From contig CM034532.1 of the NCBI GenBank assembly GCA_020002185.1, forward strand, positions 32,888,820 to 32,952,819: a stretch of 64,000 nt of DNA, in the 5' to 3' direction. Each line of letters begins with the position of its first letter. Position 1 is the first letter of the stretch. A program made the translations under genes and the position numbers. Under the pieces are notes generated by a model. It did no database searches. It saw nothing but the letters and a program-made list of their open reading frames with translations, and was not told the DNA's origin. Shown in pieces: positions 26,201 through 41,200 of this stretch. This DNA comes from Paraescarpia echinospica (lineage: Eukaryota; Annelida; Polychaeta; Sabellida; Siboglinidae).

Positions 26201-29200
26201 TTTGTCTTGACACAAAAGGCTTTATTGTGCCTTAACTATGTCAACTCTTCTAATGGTTGACATTTGGTTGTTTCAGGTGTCAACTATATTGTGAATCTGT
26301 AATTATTAGTCTATATTGATACAATTGATTTACACAGTACCATGTCTACACAAGGCATGGCAAGCATAAACAGTAAACAGAACAGTAGAATGCATTTGAT
26401 ATAAATAAAGTGTAGGATATTTCACTCTATAGTTGTCCAGAATATCAATTTTCTATGTTTGTTACCTACAGGTGACAGAATATTAATTTTCTATGTTTGT
26501 CACCTACAGGTTTCTACAGACAATACATCTTTAACCAATAGACAACAAAGTCACACCATTTTATAATAATCAAATGAACATCAAAATAAGCATAACTTGC
26601 AATTATAGAAAATCAATAGTTTTGAAGATACAGTTTAAAAGTGTTAGGCAACTGTTCAGTCTAACAGGGGTCAAGTGTGTCTGCTCTGCCTGGGTGCTGT
26701 GACCAATTAAAGATTAGTCAAGGTCTCAATGGACTGGGCTGTAGAGATTAGTCACACTGCTGCCTTTGTGGCCATTAAACAAAATCTAGTGTTGGGGGTG
26801 GTCTCAAGGGCCCTTCTCAAAACCACATCACTAGATAATGTAAAACTTTTGCACTTTGGGGCCCCCTTAGGTGCCCTTAAAATGATTCAATCAAATACAG
26901 ATTTCTTGTATATAGTGGCAGCACCCTAAGATACATCTATGCAAAATTAGAAAAAAAGTTGCTGAACAGTTTTTAAAAAAATAGGCCAAATGTTACATTT
27001 TTACCAGTTTTGGGGTTCTTGGAGGCCCTAGGGAGCCCTTAAAATGATTCAATCAAATACAGATTTCTCGTGCATAGTGGCAGTGCCCCAAGATATGTCT
27101 ATGCAAAATTAGAGAAAAAGTTGCTGAACGGTTTCTGAGATACGGCAGCTAACGGCGGACGCAGAGTGATGGCAATAGTCCCTTGGACCTTCGGCCAAAG
27201 GACTAAAAATGGGCCAAGTGGCCCTGAAGTCCTTTGGACTAATACGTCTATATGTGACCCCGGCTGACCAAATGAGTGATAAGTTGGAAAAATTGTACCA
27301 TTGTATTCTTACATTCTTGTAAACGTTGGGTAGGGTGCTTTTACAGTTTCAAAAATTATATATGCAAATAGACTGCATGGAAATATTACATGCATGACAT
27401 TCAAATGTGACACACAGTGTGTATGTTATGTTGCAATGATACATTGGAAGTACAAATGTGCTGTTACAAAAACTTATCAAGTTATGCCAGATTATGTCTT
27501 CATGTGTAAAACTAAGAGGACAGATTATTTGAGAACAAAAGGTAGACTAAAGAAAATTAACTAGGCTAGATCAATACACAGATTTACAGCTGGCCACTCC
27601 ACTCAGAGCCTACCAAGTGATCAGGGCAAAGTGCACTATCCAATTACATCAGTAGGGTGGCTCCCATGATAGCTGCATATAATTGTCTTAATGGGAGCCT
27701 CCCTGACCTTACAATGAATATTATATTGTAGTTTATGTGCTTATGATGGTAAACAAAAATACTGTCTGTCTGTTATAAATAGAGATCAGTGGGGCTGCAG
27801 GAGGGAGCAGCAGAAAAACAGGAGGACAATTTTGCATTTTGGGGGGCCCTGAGGTGCCCTTAGAATGATTCAATCAAATACAGATTTCTTGTGTATAATG
27901 GCAGTACCCTAAGATACATATATGCAAAATTAGAAAAAAAGTTACTGAACAGTTTTTTTGAAAATATAGAGCTTTGGAGACTGGTAGGTGGTAATCTACC
28001 CTCTCAGCACTATTATTTACTGCCAACAACTGGATTCATCCTGCATCCTCTGAAGTTACCTGAGCCACCACTGATTCATGGTCAAGTTGATTAGCTCAAT
28101 GCACCAACTAAGACAATACACAACACTGTGAGTGAGAGTGACCAGAGTGAGGCCTAAGCAGTGTCCTCGAATTGCTGAATAGATCAATTAAACCTGCCAA
28201 GTGGGTGACATTCTGCACAAGTGTTCATTAATCCTTAGTGATTGTTCAGAACGCCAGACTGACCACATACGTAATAGGTGAAGAACAGGCAGTGTTCAGA
28301 TAGGGTATTGGTTGAATTGTATTTGTCTTGACGCAAAAGGCTTTATTGTGCCTTCATCGATTATAAGAAAGCATTTGATTTAGTAGACCGGTCCTCACTG
28401 TGGTCTAAGATAATTTCATGCTGTATTAATGGTAATGTGTTGAAAGTTGTATACAATATGTAAAAAAATGCTAAATCATGTATAAAACAGGGCCAGGCTG
28501 TGTCAGCCTTCTTCTCATGTGATGTAGAGGTACGGCAAGGAGAAAACTTGAAAAAGTATGTTCTACTATATGCTGATGACACTAGAATGATTCAATCAAA
28601 TACAGATTTCTTGTGTATAGCGGAACTATGTCAACTCTTCTAATGGTTGACTTTTGGTTCTTTCAGGTGTCAACTATATTATGAATCTATAATTATTAGT
28701 CTATATTGATACAATTGATTTACATAGTACCATGTCTACACAAGGCATGGCAAGCGTAAACAGAACAGTAGAATACATTTGATATCAATAAAGTATAGGA
28801 TATTTCACTCTATAGTTGTCCAGAATATTATTTTCTATATTTGTCACCTACAGGTGACAACACATCTTTAACCAACCTTTAACCATAGTCACACCATTTT
28901 ATAATAATTAAATGAACATCAAAATAAACACAACTTGCAATTATAGAAAATCAATAGATACAGTTTAAAAGTTTCAGGCAACTGTTCAGTCTAACTGGGG
29001 TCAAGTGTGTCTGCTCTGTGTGTGACCAATTAAAGATTATTCAAGGTCTCAATGGAACAATAGCACTAGGCTGAGTGGAGTGTGGCTGCTGGCTGTTTCT
29101 GCACATTACACAAAATCTACTATGGGGGGTGGTGGTCTCAAGAGCCCTTCTCAAAAACGACATCACTAGATAATGTAAAACTTGTGCACTCTGGGGGCCA

Positions 29201-32200
29201 CCGAGGTGCCCTTAGAATGATTCAATCAAATACAAATTTCTTGTGTACAGTAGCAGCACCCTAACATACATCTATGTAAAATTAGAAAAAAGTTCCTAAA
29301 CAGTTTTATAAAAAATAGGCAAAATATAACAAATTACCAGCTTTTTGGGCCCTTGGGGACCCTACGGGGTCCTTAGAATGATTCAATCAAATACAGATTT
29401 CTCGTGCATAGTGGCAGTGCCCTAAGATGTCTATGCAAAATTAGAGAAAAAGTTGCTGAATGCGGTTTCTGAGATACGGCAGCTAACGGTGGACGCAGAG
29501 TGACGGCAATAGTCCCTTGGACCTTCGGCCCAAAGGACTAAAAATGGGCCAAGAGGCTCTGAAGTCCTTTGGACTATATTGTGTGTTTGTAATTATTAAT
29601 GAAATGTTTTTTGGTGAATCATAGTTACAGATTATTAAGGGTAGCAACCACCCAAAAACGGCCATATAACAAATATGCCTTATTTCTGTTAATACTGAAC
29701 ATATCTTAACCAAATTCGGAATACTAATTAAATAAATGATATATGATGTGTGCAGTATGGGCTCGTTTGCTTGTGTATTACCATGACAACGTTTCTAGCG
29801 AGATGAATTTTCACATCCTTGAAAATTATTCTGAGCTAACAACTGTATGTGTGATCATGCAACTGTCAAGAATCATTAGCTAGAATGCTCCTCTGTCAGA
29901 TAAGGTGGTTTGGGGCAAGGATATCTGACTTCAGTGACTGTTGTTCAGGTTTTAGCATTTCTCAAGATGCCTTGAAAAATGCTCAAACAAAATCCCATCT
30001 CACAACAGTCATTGCAGTCAGATTTCCTTGATGAAAAAATGAATTTTTTATATTATCTTACATTAAAAACAATTTTAAATAAATAAACAAACAGCCAAGA
30101 ATATTAAAGAATATTACTGCACACCAAGATAGATGGAGAAGGATCACAGAGATGGTGGAACAGACCATCACAGAGATGGTGGAACAGACCAGTGATATAA
30201 ACCCCACCCAGCAAGGAATCAACGAAAAGATGATTTTCCATAGCGGCACTTCAAACGCAATAGATATACACTACAAGCAAAACAAGTTAGCAACAAAGCT
30301 TGTATAAATATATAGTAAAACCGCTCACTACTGTCGTTGGTGATAACCTCAGCCCTTCTACAGTTTTTCGTATCTCATCCAAGTTGTCTGACGTTGTGCC
30401 ATTGGCCTTGACGGGTTTGATTTCGACTTTTAACTTGCGCCTGTCCTCCGAATCTACAAATAACAAATAGTTTTGTAAACATCCGACACACAAGCATTGC
30501 AGAACAGCTGAAATGGCTTTGATCCTTCAAGCTGAGAGAAAACATGTAAATTGTGATTAGCTGTTTTAATTTTTTCAGAAGTTGGAATAACAAAGTGCTC
30601 TCAACGGATTATGCAGTAAAATTGGGTATATAAATTGGGTATATAAATTGAGTATATTACCTGAATCCGTGTCAGAACTTGAATACCAGTTGTTCATGTC
30701 TTCATGATCTACTGTAAAATGTTAAGGCATTTTTCATTGTAAACAAATTGGATACTTGCTGTATAGCAATAACCGACACATTGAGTTGCCATTTTGGAAA
30801 ATAAAAAAGTTTACTGAACATAATTTTTTACCTTAGCCAAGTCATAAAATTAGAGCAATTTTTATACAGAAATTGCACATAACTGAACAAATTTCAAATG
30901 AGTTGTTTCCACAAAAGAAACATGACCTAATAAAACTCCCAATGAAAGGATACCAAATGCTGCTTCTAGTGGGTTGTTTGGTCGGATGCTGAAGCCCTCC
31001 TCATCTACCGTTGGGTCTTTCTGCAATGTAAACCAAGCAAAACTATTACTAAATTACAAAAATTTATAGATAAAATAATAATGTGTTGTCATATATATAG
31101 CAGGTATCCACATAGACAAGGTGTTCGTGGAACATGTTCCATTATCAGAGCAAGTGTTCTGGCACCAATTACTTGTATGTTTTTTAGAATTAGTTTAGCT
31201 CTTCCAAGAGACAGAGATAAACAAAGTTGTCCAAGTTTTGAGACGTCAGTAGGCAAACTCAACCTCAATCCTCTCATTTGAAAGTCTGCTGCATTACCAC
31301 AAGCTACAAGTAATAGTAATGATAAGTGTGCTGTGTATGTTAGCATAAGTGTATGCATGCATGCATGTACATGCGTATGCAGTAGCCAGAATGATATGGA
31401 CTGACCTTCTCGCTGCTGCCGCTGCCTGTACTGCCATCACTGCAAGTACAAACATCAGTGTTACTGAGTACTAGAAACATCAAGGCAGAACCAAAACATC
31501 ATTCACCAAACAGACAGTAATTAACACAGTTTCTCGTCAAACACACCTCAATCAAACGACATCTAACTATAGTCAAGAAGAAGAAGAGTAATGCCATCAT
31601 TTTTCTCAAAATTCCCTATCGGTTATGGGTTTTTACCGGTTTGTAGGATTCAATGCAATTGGGCATTTTGGTAGTCATAATAACGCAACTGCAATGAAAT
31701 TATGCATTTATGGGTGTAATATTACCAATATTTAACAATATTACTAGTAAGTTGTAACATACCAGTTGAGATGAAAACATAGCAAGTTAAAATTTTTGAA
31801 AGTAAGAGATTTTAATATAACGAGAATTTTAGTTTACAGCTGCTCAGTAGTACCTTTTTGTGTCTTTATCTTTCTTCTTCTTCTTCTTTTCCCTTTTTCT
31901 CTTACTCAGAAACCCTGCAACACAAGATCGAACATGATAAACAAATGCTAAACAATAGGATACCTAATAAAACACTAAGAATGTAATGTCTCAGTGGATT
32001 GAAATAAAGCTAAAGGATTCTACCAAGTCCACGGCTGACACTATAATAGTAATATAAAACTACCATCAACAGTTGTAAATTATGATAGTAGAACAGGTCT
32101 TAGATGCAGAATGCATATTAAATATGAGAACCAACATAACTGTGGAACAAACACTGCAAACAACAGTAACTAACCAAAGCATCTTAACTAATCGAAAGCA

Positions 32201-35200
32201 TAAACTCTTGAACTAGCATTACATCCTGTGGATGCCCTGAGAGGCCCCATGGTGAAGTGGTGGCCATTGGGTGGGCTGTTCTCAGGAGAACTCAACAATA
32301 TCAACTCAGGCTCCTCTGAAACATGGTCAGCATTGGCATATCACTAGTCTGCCTAAGCACGTTAGTATAAACAGGTTACTAGTCAGCACGGGCATGACTA
32401 GTAGGGAGTCAATTCACTAGCCAGCATAAACTTGTAACTTATGGTTAGCATGGGCATTTCACCAGTCTGCATAAGCACATCACTAGTCAGTATAAACATG
32501 TTACTAGTCAGCATGGGCATAGCGCTAGCCAGTACGGGCATGTCACTAGTCAGCATAAGAATGTCACTAAGCAGCAGGACTCACTGTCAATAGTAAGCCG
32601 TAGAGAGGCACTGTCACTAAATGCTTGCTGGCAATGCTTCAGATAAAGTAAACTATTTGTGAATAAGACAGCTGACAGGAAGTACTGACACTAGTCAGAT
32701 GTCACAAATCACAGACAGGCAACACTCAATCACATTCTCAGTTGGAATTCCTCCTTGTCCTGTGTGACTGGCTCCAAAGACATATACAAGGTATCGCGTA
32801 ACGATTTCCCCAACCTGTTCCTTCTTTCTTGGGTTTCTCCAGGATGGGGATTTCCTTCTTCTCAAGGTCAGGTGTTCCCGACAGCGGTGGCAGGGTCGAC
32901 AGATCAGCCTCGACAAACTCAATCGGACCTGCATAAATCACTTCTGGGTTCAGTGGCCAGTCGTTAGAAATAGTCAAATAACATTTATAAAGTTAACTAT
33001 AAAACAGATTGTGTCAAATGTGCATACATAAGTTAGAAGATTGCACACTCTGACCGCTGTGGAAAACACAGTATCAACAGGTGTAGATGGATAGTTGTAT
33101 GTGCATGCATAAAACATTTATATTATTTATATTATTTACATGTATTATAAAACATAGCTGCATACCAAAGTATACAACATCACATGGACGACTAAATTAT
33201 TGTTTCCATTTCTCATTTCAAATACCTGTTGAAATCAGACACAATCAATCACACACTTGACTCATCAACATCAATACTGTCTCCTTGAAGCACAGCATAT
33301 CGTTTCTAATAATAGGTTTAACAATTAACAAAATGTGCATTAAATGGCCAAGTCTTGAAAATTAATAAATATGGAGATCAGCATTATTTTGTTTTCAAAA
33401 TGGATGTTCATTTACTTTATTGATGTGGCTCTGATAAACATGACAAATTGATGTTGGAAGCAGCAGTATCATTCTAAGGCTGTGAACAAGGTGTCACACA
33501 TTACCTGGCTTCTCTGTGCCTGTCGTCTTCGTCTCCATCAACATCTGTGTCAACTTCTCAACCGTAAACTCGTTCCTATTCGTTCGGAATTCTTCGTGTA
33601 CCTGAAGTAAAATTTAAAAAAATGTTTGCATTAGCATGCTGAGATTGATTTCTTCTGCCAAGAGACAAAATGTTGCGGTGGTGAAGTATGCGTCCTACAC
33701 AGAGTCACAAATGCTTCCTGGCTATTGCACCATATCTTTCAAGCAAACTATAGAACAAGGCATTTAATCTGGAATGCAATTATCATCAACACACACAGGT
33801 GTTAAGAATTCTGGCAAGATTTATTATCTTTTTTGAAAGATTGTGGTTTAAGGCCAGACACGGCAGGTGGATAGGATTATTTTTTAATTTGTGCAAACAG
33901 TTAAATTTGTTCTGCCCAATGCATGAAATGGGTCTTACTGAGTAAAATATATATTGAACTTTTTTCAGCCAGTTTCCATGGTAACAAACAAAATGGCTGT
34001 CATTTTTAGCAAATATTGGCAAATTTGGAAACACTGCCATTTTTTTATTGAATCCATATATAGTTATAATTCTTGCAAATCCATGTTCTCTATAGATTCT
34101 ATTGTGAAATGATTAGAGTATTTTTTGAAATGTTTTTTTTTGGGTAAAATACAGAAAAAAATCTTGTTTTTGGCACAAATATGGCTATATCTTTCAAACT
34201 ATTCATGATTTTTAAAAATGGGCCAAGTGGCCCTGAAGTCCTCTGGACTAATACGTCTATATGTGACCCCGGCTGACCAAATGAGTGATAAGTCGGAAAA
34301 ATTGTAACATTGTTTTCTTACATCCTTGTAAATGTTTGGTAGGGTGCTTTACTCAGTTTCAAAAATTATGACTGCTACAATAATTGGCGAAGTTATGGAG
34401 CATTGAACATGGTAGGGGTCAAAAAGTGAAAATGAAGAAAACGGCTGTTGAAGTTTTACATTATATATGCAAATGGACTGCATGGAAATATTACATGCAC
34501 AACATTCAAATGTGGCACACAGTATGTAATATGTATGTTATGTTGCAATGATACACTGTAAGTACAAATGTGCTGCTACAAAGACTTATCAAGTTATGCC
34601 AGATTATGTCTTTATGTGTAAAACTAAGAGGACAGATTATTTGAGAGCAAAAGGTAGACTCACTGTTTGACGCAGTTTAAAACCTACAGGCAACTGTCCA
34701 GTTTAACAGGGGTCTAGTGGCTTAATGTTGTCTGTTGACACAAGTTACTGCCAGTGACCAATTACAGATTAGTCACAGTTTCCATCAAACAATAGCAGGC
34801 AGAGAATCTTAGCTCCACAGCTGGGTGTAATACACAACAAGTGATAAATATATGATACACTTGAAATACAAATGTGCTGCTACAAAAATGTATAAAGTTA
34901 TGCCAGATTATGTCTTTATGTATAAAATTAAGAGGACAGCTGGACGGTGATAGACCATTTGAACTTGAAGCCTTTGTAAAACTTTTGTCTCGACTTCACC
35001 GAAGGCAGTGTCCTGCTGTCAGAACTTCGAAGGTGTTACTCACCTAACTTACAGGTCTTTGTCAGTAAGAATAATGGGATGATAATTACACCAATGTTGT
35101 TTCCCATAGAAGTCATTTTGTGCAATATATTAGCATTATTCATGCCAATTCAAAAATTAGTGCTATATAATAGTAGTTTGTTAAAAAGTAAACAAACTCA

Positions 35201-38200
35201 AAGACAGTTGCAGCTTAGCGTTAGCCTGTTCTGAAATATTTTAATGACATAATGATATATTTCACATAATTATATAGGGAGCTAATGGAGAGGCCCATCA
35301 TAATCCATAGCACTACAAAATGAAGTATCTGAAAGTCACACTTCATATATTGAGTGACACATCTCGTACTGTCTTTCTGGACTGTCGCAATGTCCAATAG
35401 TTTCCTATCACAACCCTCGTGTACAATATACCAAAGCTATATATTTCCAACACCACAACATATGTATTATCATTGGATAGGTAATTGAATAATCTTTCAG
35501 ATGAATGCAACTTGTAGCAGCAGAAAATGAAGCATACAAAAGTTACACTGCAAACAATGACATGCATTCTCAAAATGTGATTCATTCAAAAATTAGTGCT
35601 ATATAATAGTAGTTTGTCAAAATGTAAACAAACTCAAAGACAGTTGCAGCTTACTGTCCACCAAGCAGTAGCAGAGCAGTTTTATAATAATAATAATCCA
35701 CAAGTTAAGTGGCTGATCTTCCTTTTATCATTCATGTGATGTTTACTGTGAGCATGGCGGACAAATGGTTATCATACGTAGACAGGTACAGAAAGAAACT
35801 GACATTTTCTATAAAAAGAACACGTTTGCCTATCAATGGCATGTATTTCCTATTGTTGCCGTTTCTGCCGGGCAGAAACAGTTTCTGCCCAGCATAAATC
35901 AAACAACCCTGTAGGTAATTATTAATCAAATGTTTTTTGGTGAATCATAGTTACAGATCAATAAGGGTTATGATGGAAGTAAAATGTTTACATGTTTACT
36001 GTTCACTTATTGCACCATGTCTTGCATTTAGAGGAATAATTATAATAGAAAATAAAATGTTGTGGCACATATTTTTAAATACATGGATCGATGAGAAACC
36101 GGGAATTACTTTTCTGTGGCCTAAGAATAACTAATTTCAATTAACTTTCTGCTTATAGAAAACAACTGCATACAATATATATCCATACAAGACACAGACT
36201 CCGCATGTGACAGATGTTTTGGGAAGGGGAATAATGTTCTATTTCTGGTACAAGGTGTTGTGTTTGTTGACCCAAGCCTCTGCCAGTGACCAACTACAGA
36301 TTAGTCATACTTCCTATCACCAGCCACAGTGACCCAAGCCTCTGCCAGTGAGCAATTACAGATTAGTCACACATTAACCAACCAGCCACAGTGAGTTGTG
36401 ACAGATGTTGTGGGAAAAGGGATTAGTTGAACAAAAGGACTGGAAGCCTTCTAGAGCTACTGCTACAGTAGACCATTTAGTTAACAAATTTAGCATTTTA
36501 TGGGACATTTGGAGCCCTTAGAATGATTGGATCAAATACAGATTTATTGTGTATAGTGGCACTACCATATGAAATGTCTATGCAAAATTTGAGAAAAAGT
36601 TACTTAAGAGTTTTTTTTTAAATAGACAAAATGTGAAAATTTACCAGTTTTGGGGTCCTTTTTGGGGGGTCATTGGGTGCCCTTAGAATGATTCAATGAA
36701 ATACAGATTTCTTGTGTACAGTGACACTGCGACATGAAATGTATATGCAAAATTAGAAAAAAAGTTGCTAAACAGTTTTAAAAAAATAGACAAAATGTTA
36801 CATTTTTACCAGTTTTGGGGTCCTTGGAGGCCCTAGAATGATTCAATCAAATACAGATTTCTCGTGCATAGTAGCAGTAGTAGCCCTAAGATATTTCTAT
36901 GCAAAATTAGAGAAAAAGTTGCTGAACGGTTTCTGAGATACGGCAGCTAACGGCGGACGCAGAGTGATGGCGATAGTCCCTTGGACCTTCGGCCAAAGGA
37001 CTAAAAAGTGTCTGATCATTGCACACAGTAGAATATGCTGAATGCAACACTGCAAACATTATTTATATAGCATAATTATTCCAAGAGATATCCCGTTTTT
37101 AAATGCAGAAATATGAAGAAAAATGTTTTTGAGAAAATGGCTGTCAAAGATTACATAATGGATTTCATTACATGATATTGACATGCTTGATCCATTATAA
37201 AAACTCACTTAGAGGTACGTAATTGTCATAGAAGTGAACTTTATTTATTGATAGTATGCATACAAAGGTATAATAATCTGGCAGAAAACCATTATCAGTA
37301 TTTTTTGTTAAAAAACACCATTTCACCTGGGGTGTCTGGCCTTAAGCATTACATGGTCATTTCTCTGAAACAATGATTTTGTACCTATATGTACAGTGGT
37401 GATGCAGTAATGTGAAATGCTTTAATATTATTGGCCAATAGTTTACCTGCTGCAGAAGGATCAGCTGATTTTCCCACGCTTTAGCATAAGTCTCAACAAA
37501 GTCTTTCATCTGCGCCAGGTGCTGTTCTTCAAGTTCTTGGAATTTCTTAGAAGTAGAAACAATGCAAAGATAGCATCAGAAGCACTGACCTGCTGAAATC
37601 ATGGCAACATTTACACCAACAAGGACTATTTACAGTGTGTATGTGTACATGTGCACGACAGCATGTAATACAAGGTTTATGCGAGTGTTTGCATAGTCCA
37701 GAGCAAGACTCATATTCTTTAATTTAATGGGGAAATTTAGTTTTTTCAGGAATGTGGACATAAAGACTTACAGCTTAACCAATCTGACACATGCAACATT
37801 CAATCATCATTCATTTATAACAATACCTAGGAGATTTTGTCTTGCTAATGAGTGTTGTCCATAATTGAAAAAACAAGATTTATGACCAATACTGTTATTG
37901 ATACTGACTAGCCTACCTTGCAAGCCGCTATCATCCGTGTCTCAAAGTCATTTCGTACATTTGTGTATTTGTCCACTAAAGATCGATACTCGTCATCTGT
38001 GGAGAGAAATGTTCTTATTAGCAGCAATATTTGCACAATGCCGTACACAACAGAACAATCTAGGCATGCTTAATTATAACAAATATTAAACATTCTTCAT
38101 TCACATCAAGTTTTTATATGTATTGAAAATGTTACAAAGTATGCCGAGAACTGCTAGCTTGGTAGCTTTATAGAAACTAACATACAGATGACAACATATA

Positions 38201-41200
38201 TTCAGCCTGGTAAACGTTATATAAAAAACAACTAGCTAAATAATTAATCATTCAGTGAAAATATATTTGATCATGTCGTAACTGTAATTAAGCAGTAACT
38301 TCTGCAATTTGACAGTATCTAGACATGTAAAGTAAAACTAGCCAGAAACTTACTTGATTTCTTGTATTTGGTTTCAGCCTGCAACAGAGTAAGATGCAGG
38401 TATTGAGCAAATCAAACATTCAACACGGTTAATGTCATAAACGTTTGTGCAATTAAAATAAACACATCAACTGGGGTACACTTTAAACAATGCTGTACAT
38501 AATAAGAGGAAAGTGTATTTGTTAGTGCATTTTAAAAAGTTTTGTACATTACACAGTGAGTGTTAAACAATATTATTGTATATCTAGGTTGGTGCCAATA
38601 CCTTCTCTATCTCTTTCTGTGCAACACCTTCACGTTTGAGTCGTTCATACTCCAGGCAGCGAGCGTGGTATGTCTCTCTTGCCTAGCATCAATCAAACAT
38701 GTATCAGTTTAAATTCAGCCAACATTATGACTTTTACTTTCTATAGAAATTCTTTAGATGCACTTTCAATACGCCCAAGTCATTCAAATCACATTCTTAA
38801 AGAGTTGATTCATAGATGTCCTTTGACATACTAGGTATGTATTTTATGCCAACTACTCCTAAAACATTGTATGACATTAATAATTATAGTAGTGACACTG
38901 AGATATCATGCAGCTTTTTCGCTATGGGATTCAGATAATTCACAAGAAAGCATGTGATAACAAATTACTTTGTAATGGTGGTATAACCTCCCCCTTATGT
39001 ACATCAGCAGCCGGGTGGGTGTCTGGCGTGTACTGACCTTGTGGAGAGCTAGGATTGTCTGCTGTATTGACTGTACTGTTTCCATGGTAACCGATTCACT
39101 GTCCTTCACCTGAAAACATAAATGAAATCATCATCAGAAGTGAATGATAAACACTGACGCAGGTCTGCACAGCTTGAGAGAAACAGGAGGTGGGTACGTG
39201 GAAGAGGGAAAATGGGAGGAAGACTGGTTAGATATGGGTGGGAAGAATGAGAGACACAGAGAAACACTATTAATAACAGTGCAAAAGACAAGACTAATTT
39301 AATTTCCAAAACAAAATCAAACTTGTTCACATCAGTGACTGCAACAGCAGTGACCACTGATGATCCCTGCCACATGACAAACAAGATGTTGACCGACTGA
39401 CCGCCTTGTGCTTCTTGTGCTGTTCGTCTGTGTAGCGGTGGACATCTTTCATTAGTTCCTGCCATGAGTAGACCAGCTGCATGTGTAGGTTCGACAATTT
39501 CTCCGCCAGACACTTGAGGACCTGCCAGAATGGACCGAAAGATCTGCAACATGAGAGGACACTAAGTCACTTGAGGACATGCTAGAACGGACAAATGACC
39601 TGCAACAAGAGGACACCAGATCACTTGAGGACCTGCCAGAATGGACCAAACGACCTGCAACATGAGAGAACACTAGGTCACTTGAGGACATGCTAGAATG
39701 GACCAAACGACCTGCAACAAGAAGACACTAGGTCACTTGAGGACCTGCCAGAATGGACCAAATGACCTGCAACATGAGAGGATACTAGGTCACTTGAGGA
39801 CCTGCTAGAACAGACCAAACAACCTTCAACATAAGAGGACACTAACTCACTTTGGGGACCTGCCATAACGGACCATTTGACCTACAACACGAGAGGACAC
39901 TAGGTCACTTGAGGACCTGCCAGAATGGTTGGCAAGAGTTCCCATTCACTAGTGAAATATGTAGGCCATTGTTCCATGAATCTGTTGAATGCTTGTGTTT
40001 TGTCGATGAAATAGCCAAACGACCTGCAACAACAAACAACAAACACTAAGTAATTAGATATCCTGTTAGTACAGGGATTGAAATTAACCAACAATGTCAA
40101 TGAGTCCATTGAAATCAGACCAACATTGCTAAACTATCTACATTGTAAATCAACTATGTACAGATTACAGAAAAAATGTGGTTTGAAACACTATTTTGCT
40201 TTCAGGCAGTTCATATTCATGCTTTTTATTTCCAATCTTCAAGTAATCAGTCTTATCTATGGCAGGCCTCAATGCTCTATGTCCAGTGGCCATTTGCATT
40301 ACAACATAGACACACATAAAAAGGCCGCAGACAAGCATGCTAAACAGCAGCAGTGTATGAGATTTATTAATATAATGGATAAGCCCTTATATAACACACT
40401 TCACTGGTATTACTATCATGTTACACAAGTTATGCACACACCCATTAAGGACAAATATTTACACTACTAGACACACCCAAGCAGGGCCAGTAGAACAACA
40501 AAGACATAAATATATGTGTGAGTACATGGAGTGAATTAATGCACTCCATGGGTATTTATAATCTCCATACGATATGTTGACATTGTCAGCCCACTGAAAT
40601 GTCATCCGTTAACAGATCTAGCAAATTCATCAATAATGCATCTATATAGGTGAGATCAGCCCAGTCCACATAGGGGGTCACCAACTTACAGCACTGTCTG
40701 ATTGTGCTACAGACATGGTATACAACATTGTAATAATTACAAGTGACTATTACACATTTGTTTTTGTAACCACTATTAGAGCTATTTCATCGACAAAACG
40801 TAAGCATTCAACAGATTCATGGAACAATGGCCTACATATTTCACCAGTGAATGGGAACTCTTGCCAACCAAATTTGTGACAATCTTAAGAGACACGACAG
40901 AGGAATGATACCTCAATTGACACTTAACTACTATCCATTGCTCAACAATCACAGTGAAACACCAAACAATTGTATAGAAACTATAAATAATCCATAGAAA
41001 CTCTCTGACCCATTCTATACAAGAAAGTATCTAGTGAATTTAGAAATGCACTAGATAATTCAGATGTAACAGGCTGCGAAATAAGGCCGGTCCGATCGCC
41101 CCGGACAAGTAGTTTCAATGACCGGACTAGTCCACGTATAGAGGTGCAGTCCCATCGGACTAGCTGTGATCATGTGAATTAATTTACACAGTGTACATGC

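Noticed and set aside
39522..39524. CAG before GTCCTC as the FCHO exon 4 acceptor
   Set aside because: It gives a tidy phase 0 exon but breaks the phase with exon 3 and loses the conserved FGPFW segment; TGTTGCAG at 39544 fits both.
40078..40470. 130-residue open frame inside the 945-bp inverted-repeat element as a transposase
   Set aside because: No DDE/D motif or any recognisable domain; composition looks like chance.
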